Positions 25,140 to 33,349 of a stretch of DNA of 55,532 nt are shown here, piece by piece (the first letter of the stretch is position 1; each line of letters opens with the position of its first letter). The position numbers and the translations under genes are program-made. The stretch is taken from assembly GCA_026552955.1 (NCBI GenBank), contig JAPMTS010000050.1, forward strand, positions 1-55,532, in the 5' to 3' direction. The DNA is from Candidatus Methanoperedens sp. Its GTDB lineage: Archaea; Halobacteriota; Methanosarcinia; Methanosarcinales; Methanoperedenaceae. The notes below the pieces were generated by a model. The model was not told the origin of the DNA, made no database searches, and was given only the letters and a program-made list of their open reading frames with translations.

Positions 25140-25943
25140 TCAAAGCTTTTCTTTTATAATATTATACTGAACATATATAATCATGCTGAGAATTATACAT
25201 ATGGACAATGAATAGAACACAGTATCAGTACCAAGGCCAGTAAAGCCTTTTTCGAGAACATATCTCAATCCGCCGATTATTGCCATAATAATGAAAACAA
25301 AACATGCGGATGCCACAGCGCCGCCAAGGAGGAACCATGGATATAAGGCTCCTCTTTTTTCATAAGAAACAGAAGCCAGGACGAACAGGATAGCGAATAT
25401 GAAAAGAAGAATATAAGGCTTGAGAGGAAATGGATTAATCTTGATAATATAATTTATCCCGTAGACAACAGTTATCATTATCAGAATTGCCATCCCCAGG
25501 ACTATGGACAGCACCCTCGTAAAATCCCGGGGTATAAATCTAAACTCCATTTTTCTCATGACAAAATATAGAATAAGGCTAAGGATCATGGATATGGAAA
25601 ATGCATAGGCAAGAGTTTCGATACCAATACCTGACAAACCTTTTTCCCAGATATATTTCATTCCGGCAACGCATGCTATTATAAGGAAAGTCAAACATGC
25701 CGATGCCATTGCGCCCCCGATAAGTTCTCTTGGATAGACCGCTTTTTTTTCCTGTTCGAAATAAACGGTGAAAATCACGAACGCGATAGAGAATATGAAT
25801 AAGAAATAATACGGCCCGAAAGGAAATACTATTGTTCCTGTCTGGAATATATATGTTATCCCGTAGGCAACAGATATCATAATAAATGCAATTCCAGCTA
25901 CAATTGCCAGTATCCTGGTAAAATCATTTGATTTGAATTTGAT
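25140..25943 (-). CDS. Internally duplicated polytopic membrane protein, possibly with an ATC start
   Basis: About 267 residues, eight predicted membrane helices, two tandem halves. Half 1 has GGAMASACLTFLIIACVAG and half 2 GGAVASACFVFIIMAIIGG; each half begins with a basic strip ending in DFTR. The first ATG in frame (25880) lies inside the first helix and would remove half of it. The frame continues upstream through IKFKSNDFTRILAIVAGIAF, the match to MEFRFIPRDFTRVLSIVLG in half 2, to ATC at 25943-25941, which has GAGGGA four bases upstream. No NUG codon is available there. Family not recognised; the fold resembles small duplicated transporters or sensors. Confidence 0.65.
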   Translation of the reverse strand: MKFKSNDFTRILAIVAGIAFIMISVAYGITYIFQTGTIVFPFGPYYFLFIFSIAFVIFTVYFEQEKKAVYPRELIGGAMASACLTFLIIACVAGMKYIWEKGLSGIGIETLAYAFSISMILSLILYFVMRKMEFRFIPRDFTRVLSIVLGMAILIMITVVYGINYIIKINPFPLKPYILLFIFAILFVLASVSYEKRGALYPWFLLGGAVASACFVFIIMAIIGGLRYVLEKGFTGLGTDTVFYSLSICIILSMIIYVQYNIIKEKL

Positions 25944-25976
25944 AGTATCCCTCGGAAAACAAAATATAATTAAGGG

Positions 25977-25987
25977 TATTTATAATG
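25977..25987 (+). promoter_or_regulatory. TATA box ahead of a candidate non-coding RNA
   Basis: TATTTATAATG lies about 25 bases upstream of the first hairpin of the non-coding segment beginning at 26011, and no coding frame follows on this strand. Confidence 0.4.
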
Positions 25988-26010
25988 TTGGGATAAGTAA
26001 AAGAATATAA

Positions 26011-26245
26011 TGCTGCTAGAATGATGAGACGGACTCTCATTCAGCATACATTCATGCAGGGATTCTTGTGCCTGATGCGAACAACCATCGATACGTACAG
26101 AGTCCTGACAAGTCAGGTGGTCTTCTCTACCCCATGGTATAAAAAATATGTAATAGTACTAGAAAGAAGTGACACAAGAGCCTGTAAAGGGCATCCCGGC
26201 AGGGATCCGATGGTGACCACCCGACTTTGCCGGGTGGTGGGTCAC
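26011..26245 (+). ncRNA. Candidate structured non-coding RNA
   Basis: This segment has no convincing reading frame but several stems. The first (26011-26046) has TGCT/AGCA outside and GAATGA-T-GAG against CTC-T-CATTC inside. The second is CCTGAC-AA-GTCAGG (about 26105-26118). At the 3' end ACCACCCG (26216-26223) pairs with CGGGTGGT (26231-26238), while CCCGGCA (26195-26201) can pair with TGCCGGG (26228-26234), so the two stems exclude each other. GTGACC (26213-26218) can also close on GGTCAC (26240-26245). A TATA box precedes it and T-rich sequence follows. Not a tRNA, SRP RNA or RNase P RNA that I recognise. The last stem could instead terminate the convergent gene at 26247; a decayed mobile element is another reading. 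Confidence 0.4.
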
Positions 26246-26246
26246 T

Positions 26247-26660
26247 TTATCTTTTCTTGTCTTTCTTTGTTGAACTGGCTTTCCTGGTCTTAGAAACAGT
26301 CTTTACTATCTTCTTTTTTTTCGTTGCTGTTCGTGCCTTGGTTACTGGTTTTGCTCTTACCGGTTTGGATTTTGCCTTGACGGTCTTAGGTTTTGCTCTT
26401 ACCGATTTGGATTTTGCCTTGACGGTCTTAGGTTTTGCTCTTACTGGTTTGGATTTTGCCTTGACGGTCTTAGGTTTTGCTCTTACCGGTTTGGATTTTG
26501 CCTTGACGGTCTTAGGTTTTGCTCTTACCGGTTTTGGTCTTGCTTTAGTAGATATTGGCTTTGATCTGGCTGGTTTTGTATTGCCTGCCAGTACTTTCCT
26601 TCTCTCTTCCCACCACGAAGATACTGGTGTGGTGGATTTTCCCTTTGTTTTTATTGCCAT
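26247..26660 (-). CDS. Lysine-rich histone-H1-like repeat protein
   Basis: A 137-residue protein with almost only K, A, P, V, R, T and S. After a short head (STTPVSSWWEERRKVLAG) come four copies of the 14-residue unit RAKPKTVKAKSKPV (one with a P-to-S change), then a KKKK-rich tail. Composition and repeats resemble histone H1 tails and AlgP/H1-like bacterial proteins that bind and compact DNA. The ATG has GAGGT six bases upstream and a strong TATA box at 26693-26705, so it is probably well expressed. Disordered; no fold can be assigned. Confidence 0.75.
   Translation of the reverse strand: MAIKTKGKSTTPVSSWWEERRKVLAGNTKPARSKPISTKARPKPVRAKPKTVKAKSKPVRAKPKTVKAKSKPVRAKPKTVKAKSKSVRAKPKTVKAKSKPVRAKPVTKARTATKKKKIVKTVSKTRKASSTKKDKKR
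26356..26523 (-). repeat. Four 42-bp tandem repeats inside the H1-like gene
   Basis: Units start at 26356, 26398, 26440 and 26482, with a partial fifth from 26524. Copies differ by only one or two bases at one site (ACCGG, ACCGA, ACTGG), pointing to recent expansion. The period is a multiple of three, so copy-number change keeps the frame. Confidence 0.9.
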
Positions 26661-26692
26661 TTAATTACCTCATACTTATGATGACTACATAA

Positions 26693-26711
26693 TTTATATA
26701 TATATCGGTCA
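26693..26711 (-). promoter_or_regulatory. Promoter of the H1-like gene
   Basis: On the minus strand GACCG is followed by ATATATATAAATT, a BRE-plus-TATA arrangement. It is 33-45 bases before the ATG at 26660, which gives a short leader containing the GAGGT ribosome site. Confidence 0.6.
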
Positions 26712-27005
26712 AAAATATAATGAGAATGATAACATAAGGAGAAAACTATCCATACAGCAATTTGAACTATGAAAAGCAAAACTTGGTTTGATTTACAATG
26801 ACAAAATAGTAGAAAAGAACAAAAAGAATGCTCAATTGAAGAGATGGGAAAAAAGACAGCAGAAATATTCAGTAAACTTCAGCTTGGAACGCTCATTCCT
26901 AACTGAATAAAATTTTTGAAGCTAAAAATCCAAGACCGGATATTTACTGGAATCCTCAGATAGATGCCATACAGTCAACGAGAGACCACTGCAAGAAGGG
27001 GAGCA
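26712..27005 (+). other. Decayed coding-looking sequence upstream of the intron fragment
   Basis: No intact gene. Two stretches look like former coding sequence: about 26777-26905, reading KAKLGLIYNDKIVEKNKKNA and on to RSFLTE then a stop; and about 26911-27022, reading KIFEAKNPRPDIYWNPQIDA then a stop. Neither matches a family I can name. The reverse-transcriptase match begins abruptly at about 27006, so this is a junction between unrelated pieces. Confidence 0.35.
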
Positions 27006-27698
27006 AAAAGTGGAATAATGAATGAGGGTTTATTTAAAGAGAGTACCGAAGGTACTCCCCAAGGCGGAAATCTCAGTCCACTGCTGTCGAATATTTATCT
27101 AAATCATTTCGACAGAAGAATGGGCGATTATGGATATCTGCTGCTTCGATATGCTGATGACATCGTTATTTTCTGCAAGTTCGAATCAGATGCACAGGAT
27201 GCCCTGAAACGAGCAAAGGAAATTCTTGAGGGTGAGCTAAAGTTAAAACTCAGTCCTGAAAAGACAAAGACCATCCATGCAAGAAAGAAAGGGGTTGAGT
27301 TCCTTGGTTTCCATTTTAATGGACGCTGGAGAAGGCCGAAGGATAAAGCTAAGAAGAAGTTCAAGGAAGAAATAAAACGGCGGACAAGACGCCAACAACC
27401 TGTAAGTATTGAGACTGTAATAAGTTTTCTCAATCCTGTTATCCGGGGTTGGGGAAATTATTTCAAAGGAGGCACTGTGAAGAAATTGTTTGAAGAACTT
27501 GATGGTTATATAAGGGCACGTTTGAGGAGCTTTAAGGCCAAAAGGCGTACCTGGGGAACTATTCTATACACGCTTCCTCAATCAAAGCTTAAAAATATGG
27601 GGCTGATTTCTCTTTCTTCGTTACTGAATGAATCCGTTTCCTGCAAAGGGAAAATCCAGACGAAAGCCGTGTACGGAAAAACCGTCCGCACGGTTTGA
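27006..27698 (+). pseudogene. ltrA: Truncated group II intron reverse transcriptase/maturase
   Basis: Visible parts are RT motif 4, EGTPQGGNLSPLLSNIYL; the catalytic RYADDIVIF; the EFLGFHF motif; and the maturase-type GWGNYFKGG (domain X). Similarity starts at KSGIMNEGLF, so fingers motifs RT0-RT3 and the N-terminal extension are lost. The frame can be opened at ATG 26964, which prefixes 14 unrelated residues. The stop TGA lies at the end of the domain V helix, as in some archaeal and bacterial introns where the ORF runs into the ribozyme core. Confidence 0.88.
27664..27696 (+). ncRNA. Group II intron domain V
   Basis: The 5' strand AAGCCGTG carries the catalytic AGC triad and pairs with CGCACGGTTT; after a two-base bulge (CC) on the 3' side, ACGG pairs with CCGT around an A-rich loop. 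This matches the size and shape of domain V, the metal-binding catalytic core. Confidence 0.8.
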
Positions 27699-27749
27699 TG
27701 AGGAGAGAGAGGTTGTTAAGATCTCTCTTTTACTCTACTGAGAAAAATC

Positions 27750-29663
27750 CTAGACAAGCCTTATCGTTTCAAGGTTCATCGGTGCCCTGGTCTCGATCTT
27801 GAATTTGCGGTATATCGAACTGGCAAGGTCCATGCAGTTCTTTTCGTCACCATGCTGGGTCAGGACATGCTCCGGTCTTGGTCTCATTTTCCTGATATAT
27901 TCCATTAGCTGCATCCTGTCAGAATGACCAGAGAATCCATCTACCGTTTCAATATTCATGTTGATCTTTACGGTTTCGGTTCTTCCTCCGGCTGCATGCA
28001 TGGGAATTTCTTTCCAGCCTTTCTGTATGCGCCTGCCAAGGGTACCTTCGGCCTGGTATCCCACGAATACCAGGGTATTTTTTTCCTCAGGTCCGAATGA
28101 CTTCAAGTATTCCATAACAGGACCTCCGTTCATCATGCCCGATGTTGCAAGCACGATGCAGGGATCACGGTCATCCAGGATCTTCTGGCGTTTTTCTTTT
28201 GAATCTACCTGAACGAAGCACTTTGCAAGGAAAGGATTCATACCTTTATGGAATATCTGGTTTCTCAGTTCATTATTCAAATATTCTGGATGTGTTGTAT
28301 GAATTGCTGTTGCTTCATAAATCATCCCATCAAGATAAACCGGTACATCATTGATTATTCCTTTTCGGATTGCTTCCTCAAGCACTATCATGACTTCCTG
28401 GCTTCTTCCCACAGCAAATGTCGGTATAAGAAGATTTCCCCCGTTCTCAAGTGTTTCTTTTGCGATTTCCTGCAGATGCCTCTCAGCATCTTTCCTTGAT
28501 GGCTGCATATCCCTTGACCCGCCATAGGTCGCTTCCATGATTATTGTTTCTATACGCGGGAAATCATTGATAGCCGGATCAAATAAACGTGTCTTTTCAT
28601 ATTTGAAATCCCCTGTAAAAGCGATATTATACAGGCCATCCCCTACATGGAAATGGGCCACAGAAGAACCAAGAATATGACCTGCATTATGCAATGTCAA
28701 TTTCATATCGGGACCGATATCTGTAACATCTCCGTAATTCATTGTAATCGTATGCTTTAGAACTTCACGTATCATTGCTGACTCGTATGGGATTTTCTTG
28801 CCCTCACGAGCGGCGACATCAAGGTAATCAAGCTGAAGTAAAGCCATCAGATCCCTTGTTGGGGGAGTGCAATAGACGGGTCCTTCAAATCCATATTTAT
28901 ACAATAATGGGACAAGCCCGATATGGTCAAGATGCGCATGAGTAAGGACAATTGCATCGATCTGGCTTATGGGATGGACTTCCGGGACATAAAGATAAGG
29001 TGTTCCATTGTCTTCACCACTTACGTTTACGCCGCAGTCTATTAAAATCCTTGTTTCGGGAGTCGATAGCAAAAAGCAGCTGCGTCCCACTTCACGGCAT
29101 GCACCGAGTGTGGTCAATCGTACCCATTTATCCTTGGAAGAAACCCCGCGGTGTATCTTTCTCCCGATAGTCTTAAGAAGAGTTTTTCGTTCTTCTTTGT
29201 TAGCGCGCATGAATTGGCGAATATTATTTACGGTCGTGGATTTCATTGGAGGTGTCCGGACCACTTTTGGTGTCCATCCGATCTCTTTTGTGATCTCTCG
29301 AAGGGTTTCGCCATGCCTTCCTATGACCAGTCCGGGTTTTTCTGCTTCAATCACGACCTCGCCCGTATCCACATCAAAAAAATGATTTGAAATTCCGGAG
29401 TCCGCTGAAACGATCTTTGAAATTGCAGTAATTGCTTCTTCGGGTTGAGCAAGGACTTTGGGGTCAGGCCTTACCACAATACGTTTTCTCAGTTCCTTTG
29501 CAAGACCTTTGATCAAATCACCGTCATCAGCGAATTTTCGTGGCTCTTCTGTATAAATAACAAGTTCAGGCCCCTCAAAATCAACATCAGAGATCGTGAT
29601 GTTTTTTGGAAGCTGTGCTTTTATTTTCTTTTTCAAATCATTTAATACTTCTTCAACTGTCAT
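27750..29663 (-). CDS. fttA: Archaeal CPSF1 / transcription termination factor FttA
   Basis: A 637-residue protein of standard length. Residues 1 to about 145 hold KH-type RNA-binding domains ([12 protein letters not shown] is the GxxG loop). The metallo-beta-lactamase domain has [14 protein letters not shown] near residue 240, [11 protein letters not shown] and FTGDFKYE; the beta-CASP part has [20 protein letters not shown] and LTQHGDEKN. FttA (aCPSF1) cleaves nascent RNA and releases RNA polymerase, and is essential and nearly universal in archaea. The intron remnant abuts its 3' end. Confidence 0.97.
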   Translation of the reverse strand: MTVEEVLNDLKKKIKAQLPKNITISDVDFEGPELVIYTEEPRKFADDGDLIKGLAKELRKRIVVRPDPKVLAQPEEAITAISKIVSADSGISNHFFDVDTGEVVIEAEKPGLVIGRHGETLREITKEIGWTPKVVRTPPMKSTTVNNIRQFMRANKEERKTLLKTIGRKIHRGVSSKDKWVRLTTLGACREVGRSCFLLSTPETRILIDCGVNVSGEDNGTPYLYVPEVHPISQIDAIVLTHAHLDHIGLVPLLYKYGFEGPVYCTPPTRDLMALLQLDYLDVAAREGKKIPYESAMIREVLKHTITMNYGDVTDIGPDMKLTLHNAGHILGSSVAHFHVGDGLYNIAFTGDFKYEKTRLFDPAINDFPRIETIIMEATYGGSRDMQPSRKDAERHLQEIAKETLENGGNLLIPTFAVGRSQEVMIVLEEAIRKGIINDVPVYLDGMIYEATAIHTTHPEYLNNELRNQIFHKGMNPFLAKCFVQVDSKEKRQKILDDRDPCIVLATSGMMNGGPVMEYLKSFGPEEKNTLVFVGYQAEGTLGRRIQKGWKEIPMHAAGGRTETVKINMNIETVDGFSGHSDRMQLMEYIRKMRPRPEHVLTQHGDEKNCMDLASSIYRKFKIETRAPMNLETIRLV

Positions 29664-29705
29664 TATTGTTTTCCTTATAAAACACTCTAAAAATAAAATA
29701 TGACC

Positions 29706-30335
29706 TTATGTAAGTGTGTCGCGTATTTTTTTAACTTCGCTATCTTCCACTTGCATATACCCGTCTGAAGTGATCTTTACAACATTAATACCATCACCAG
29801 ATGCCGAATCACGCTTCATGGCATTATGCAGTGCGCGTATGGCGAGTTCAACTCCATCATCAATGGGCATATTTTCCACATATCTGTCTTCAAGCACACC
29901 GTATGCCATAGGAGAACCCGAACCCGTGGAGACTGCCTTTTTTTCCTCGATAATCCCGCCAACTGCATCGAGTGAATAAATGCCTGGGCCATTCTTATCG
30001 ACACCGCCTACAAGAAGCTGTACATAATATGGGTAATATCTGTTTCCGCTCAAGATATTGGCAAGTAAACTTACTATCCCCTTTACAGTCATAGGTTCTT
30101 CTCTTCGCATTTTATAGAGTTTTGACTCAACTTGCATCCATTTCACGAGTCTTTGCGCATCTCCTACTGAGCCTGCTGTGGTCATTGCCACAAGATCATC
30201 AATCTGATAGACTTTCTTTGCGTCCTTGCTTGCAATAAAATGTCCCATCGTAGCTCTTTTCTCAGTGGCCAATACTACACCCTCATTGCAAACCAACCCG
30301 ATTGTGGTAGTTCCTTTATATTCCATATTATCCAT
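29706..30335 (-). CDS. psmB: Proteasome beta subunit (catalytic)
   Basis: A 209-residue beta subunit of the 20S proteasome. A short propeptide (MDNMEYKG) precedes the catalytic threonine of [20 protein letters not shown], exposed by self-cleavage. Conserved [13 protein letters not shown]-like and [10 protein letters not shown] motifs are present. It assembles with PsmA, not in this window, and with PAN for protein turnover. Transcribed divergently from the GYD gene; likely separate from fttA, 42 bases downstream. Confidence 0.96.
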   Translation of the reverse strand: MDNMEYKGTTTIGLVCNEGVVLATEKRATMGHFIASKDAKKVYQIDDLVAMTTAGSVGDAQRLVKWMQVESKLYKMRREEPMTVKGIVSLLANILSGNRYYPYYVQLLVGGVDKNGPGIYSLDAVGGIIEEKKAVSTGSGSPMAYGVLEDRYVENMPIDDGVELAIRALHNAMKRDSASGDGINVVKITSDGYMQVEDSEVKKIRDTLT

Positions 30336-30459
30336 TTTAAATACCTCTTAAACCTCATCACAAAAAATGAGAAAATTAGCATAATATAATCTGTTTAGGT
30401 GTATTTAAAGGTTTTTGCTCAGATGTGATAAGTCTCAACTCGCAATTATTTTTTGAAAA

Positions 30460-30500
30460 AACATATATAGAATGACAACCGAATATAATATGGGAATGGA
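30460..30500 (+). promoter_or_regulatory. Promoter and ribosome site of the GYD gene
   Basis: TATA-like ACATATATAG near 30460-30469 and a perfect GGAGG at 30496-30500, eight bases before ATG 30509. Both signals are strong for this window. Confidence 0.55.
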
Positions 30501-30508
30501 GGAATATT

Positions 30509-30793
30509 ATGTCAAGATATATAATAATTTCAAACCTTACAGATGAAGGCGCAATGACTTTAAAGAAGAATCCTGGTAGAATAAAAGAAGTAAATGCCGA
30601 ATTGAAGAAAATGGGAGTAAATGTAATCGATCAATATGCTGTCCTGGGAAATTTTGACTTCATATCAATCGTTGAAGCCCAAGATGATAACATGGTTATG
30701 AAGGCAGTTGTTGAAATTGCTTCCCGCGGTAGCATAAAGACGGAGACGTATAAAATAATACCCATTACCGAGTTCATCAATGCGCTGATGTGA
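30509..30793 (+). CDS. GYD-domain protein
   Basis: A 94-residue protein with the GYD-family alpha/beta fold related to ferredoxin-like dimers: YIIISNLTDEGAMTLKKNPG at the start, GNFDFISIVEAQDDN in the centre (the G-x-Y/F-D pattern) and a C-terminal TYKIIPITEF. Members are small cytoplasmic proteins of unknown function, often in archaea and near redox or C1 genes. Strong ribosome site and promoter suggest high expression. Confidence 0.85.
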   Translation: MSRYIIISNLTDEGAMTLKKNPGRIKEVNAELKKMGVNVIDQYAVLGNFDFISIVEAQDDNMVMKAVVEIASRGSIKTETYKIIPITEFINALM

Positions 30794-30811
30794 ATTGCAT
30801 TTCAATATGAT

Positions 30812-31456
30812 TCAGAGAAGTTGATCGATCTTTTCAAGAACCATAATGGCATCCTGCCGTTTCACATCAACTTCATTTGTTTTTATAAAATCAAACAATT
30901 TTTTCTTTTCGCTATCCTTGATAATTCCAGCCTTTAGACTTTCAAATATGATATTCTGATAATTCCTGTCAGGATAGAATAACTTTTGCGCTGTCTTAAT
31001 AATGTCAATTGCCTGTTCTGGATGTAAGATCCCGGCATCTTTTGCTGCTTCAACGGTCATTCTTATATTAACAAGTGGAATTGAAAGCGCTTCATTTGAT
31101 TCTGCATCAAACGTCACAGCAACTTCATCATCTGATTCAATGATCCCTTTTCTAAACATCTCAAAAACTTTTCCGACACCTATCATACCGTAAGATTCAA
31201 GTTCATAGGCACGAAGCGCCCCCATACTTCCCCCGCCGACAACGATTATTCCGCTTTTTATAGCTTCGATTATTTCGCGATGAGCTACTGCTGCACTGTC
31301 AAAAAAAACACCGTCAATTATCCCGATTATTTCAGGGGATGTGTTTAGAAGTCTTCTGATATCATGGCGCCTCACTGGCGGACGATAATCAGCATCCAGT
31401 ATTTTTCGAGCATCATCGTGGCTTATGCTTGTACCCGTATATACAACTGGCTTCAT
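30812..31456 (-). CDS. tfuA: TfuA-like partner of YcaO
   Basis: A 214-residue TfuA protein. The core is GVFFDSAAVAHREIIEAIKS followed by GGGSMGALRAYELESYGMIG. In methanogens TfuA acts with YcaO to install thioglycine in the McrA subunit of methyl-coenzyme M reductase, probably by delivering sulphur. The start overlaps the ycaO stop by four bases, so the two are co-translated. Confidence 0.93.
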   Translation of the reverse strand: MKPVVYTGTSISHDDARKILDADYRPPVRRHDIRRLLNTSPEIIGIIDGVFFDSAAVAHREIIEAIKSGIIVVGGGSMGALRAYELESYGMIGVGKVFEMFRKGIIESDDEVAVTFDAESNEALSIPLVNIRMTVEAAKDAGILHPEQAIDIIKTAQKLFYPDRNYQNIIFESLKAGIIKDSEKKKLFDFIKTNEVDVKRQDAIMVLEKIDQLL

Positions 31457-32691
31457 TGAGCCACTCTTTTCTTCTTTTTCTTAATGCGGTCCCCTTTTCT
31501 TTCACGGTCAAGCGTATAAAGTTCAAACATGGGTATTATCGCTCTTATTACAGGGATATCTACACCTCTTGAAAGATTGGCGATTATTGCACCGTCAGCT
31601 ATGCTGTCAAGTTTTTCCAATACTGTCTTAATGTTTGCGGCTGGCGTATTATTTGAGCTGTCCTCCAATTCATCCATATAGACTTTTTCAAGATCTTCAT
31701 ACCAGTAGCTATTCATTCTTTTCATATGATCATAGCCAAAAGTTCGCACGACCTGCTCCCTGTCCGTATCCTCGCGCGCCCCATGTATCTGGACGACCCG
31801 GCTCTGGGCTGCTTCTGTTATTGCTCTTGCGACTGCAATTTCAGGATCAAGATGAGAACCAGCACCCATAACAAGAAGAGCCGGGTCTTTAAGGACCAGG
31901 TCGTCAAGTGCTGTTACGACTGTAGGAATATCAATATCGGAATCAAGAAGCCAGAGTTTTACATTAATTCCGGCTTCTTCCAATTTTCTTTTAAGTTTAT
32001 AATTCAATCCGTCTTTTTCAGTAAGTGCAATTTCTTTTCCCGGATTGCGGGTATATTCAGCTATGCTGAGAGCATCTCTTTCTATCACTTCAAGTAATCC
32101 ATGAAGTACCGCTTCCTCGATAGTATTTCCCGAAGCAAGGCCGTTCGTATTGCTTCTCATTAACTTGTTCCCGCTTCCGGGATCATAAGGGTGGAAAACA
32201 GCATTTGCAGGAACGAAGACTTCTACATCGTTCAAAATGTCATCCCCCTTGATCCATTCAAGGTTCGTGAACTCAGAAATCGGCTGTGGTAATAGGAGCG
32301 CATCCGGGTACAGGGTGGGACAGCTTTCACAGAGTGACTCATAGGTACCTGTAACTGTCTCTGTATTCAATTTAATACCGCTAAGATTGATGCTTACCTC
32401 AGGCTGCTCTGCAAGGCAGCGCTCAAAACTTTCCATTATCGCAGATATCCTGGCATTTGTTTCTGTGGCCCCTTTTCCGGAGTAAATGGATATTGCGCCT
32501 GCAGCTGCACTTGGCCTTATCGCTGAGAATACCGGGATTCCAACGCGGTCAAGGTCAGTGATATTGGCTATACGGGTAACTCCAATATTCGGAAGAAGCT
32601 TTGTGGTTTTTGCAAGTGTCGTTTCAGGATCAAATACGCGCTGTGTGCCTTCAAGGTATTTGATATTCGGATCTATTTTTATAGCGCTCAT
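31453..32691 (-). CDS. ycaO: YcaO cyclodehydratase-like enzyme for McrA thioamidation
   Basis: A 412-residue YcaO protein. YcaO enzymes use ATP to activate a peptide amide; with TfuA the product is a backbone thioamide. Family features include SGKGATETNARISAIMESFE in the ATP site, GNTIEEAVLHGLLEVIERDA and AAQSRVVQIHGARED. Direct pairing with tfuA, in an organism with methanogenesis markers, makes McrA glycine the likely target. A run of lysines ends the protein. Confidence 0.93.
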   Translation of the reverse strand: MSAIKIDPNIKYLEGTQRVFDPETTLAKTTKLLPNIGVTRIANITDLDRVGIPVFSAIRPSAAAGAISIYSGKGATETNARISAIMESFERCLAEQPEVSINLSGIKLNTETVTGTYESLCESCPTLYPDALLLPQPISEFTNLEWIKGDDILNDVEVFVPANAVFHPYDPGSGNKLMRSNTNGLASGNTIEEAVLHGLLEVIERDALSIAEYTRNPGKEIALTEKDGLNYKLKRKLEEAGINVKLWLLDSDIDIPTVVTALDDLVLKDPALLVMGAGSHLDPEIAVARAITEAAQSRVVQIHGAREDTDREQVVRTFGYDHMKRMNSYWYEDLEKVYMDELEDSSNNTPAANIKTVLEKLDSIADGAIIANLSRGVDIPVIRAIIPMFELYTLDRERKGDRIKKKKKRVAQ

Positions 32692-33349
32692 TTTTTCTTT
32701 CTTATTTGCCTATGCAATCCTCAGTATGTTTTTGTTATATAAAAAAGTATTTTTAAGCCTTAATTTTCGTATTTCCAATTATTTTCTTCAAAGCCATAAT
32801 GCATCCAATCAACAACAATATAAAAAAAGACAATTTATTATTTTTACTCCCATTTAATCCCTCATTACACATGGTCTCCTTGCACTTTTACCACGAAGCA
32901 CAAATCCATCATTAATAGTTAATAATAGGTTGCATTTATATTGCATAAAGGTGACGGTAATGATGAATTTGAATTTCACTAATGCTATCAAAAACACTAC
33001 GAGAATGTCTGGATATCAGAAAATAGCCACCATCAAAGAATTAAATTTTCAGGTCACTCCTGATTAGTAAAATTTTCCCGCAATGAAGGTATAGCCATGC
33101 ATGTTACAAGATGCGTGGGTTATCGAACAAAACGGCAGTTACTTACTGAGCATTGATGTTGCAATTCTTATTGCTATCATATATACCATCATTAGAAGTA
33201 TTCTAGCCACTCCTCCCTTCTTCAATAGCTGATGATCCAGGATTGATGAACTTTAGTATAATCATATTTTATAGGCAAATTTTGCCTCAACTTCTGGAAT
33301 TTTGTCACTATCTTAATGGTTAATACTTGTAAGACACATATAAAAGATC
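32692..33349. other. Long spacer between ycaO and mmp8
   Basis: About 660 bases, AT-rich, with no convincing large gene on either strand. It contains one short frame with a ribosome site (32960-33067) and TATA-like stretches on both strands, for example CATATAAAAG at about 33338. Promoters for ycaO (minus) and mmp8 (plus) must lie here. Confidence 0.5.
32960..33067 (+). CDS. Possible small protein of 35 residues
   Basis: The frame starts with two ATGs (32960, 32963), has AAGGTGA shortly before, and reads NLNFTNAIKNTTRMSGYQKI to a TAG at 33065. No known family. It is short enough to be chance, and could also be a fragment of a lost gene. Confidence 0.25.
   Translation: MMNLNFTNAIKNTTRMSGYQKIATIKELNFQVTPD

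Larger units (their letters stand above)
27006..27745 (+). mobile_element. 3' half of a group II intron
   Basis: It contains the C-terminal two thirds of the intron reverse transcriptase, a domain V hairpin (27664-27696), a domain VI-like stem (GAGAGAG...CTCTCT, about 27703-27733) and a pyrimidine-rich 3' end near CTCTACT. The 5' half, with the exon-binding domain I and the reverse-transcriptase N-terminus, is missing, so it cannot move on its own. It ends within about ten bases of the fttA stop codon. Confidence 0.75.

Noticed and set aside
26019-26075. C/D-box small RNA (ATGATGA and CTGA motifs)
   Set aside because: The C-like and D-like boxes are present but there is no C'/D' pair, and the ATGATGA lies inside a better hairpin.
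26356-26523. Tandem 42-bp units as a CRISPR array
   Set aside because: The units are contiguous with no unique spacers and are fully coding.
26227-26664. Long plus-strand frame opposite the H1-like gene
   Set aside because: It is the mirror of the 42-bp repeat; the minus frame has a TATA box, a ribosome site and sensible lysine-rich composition.
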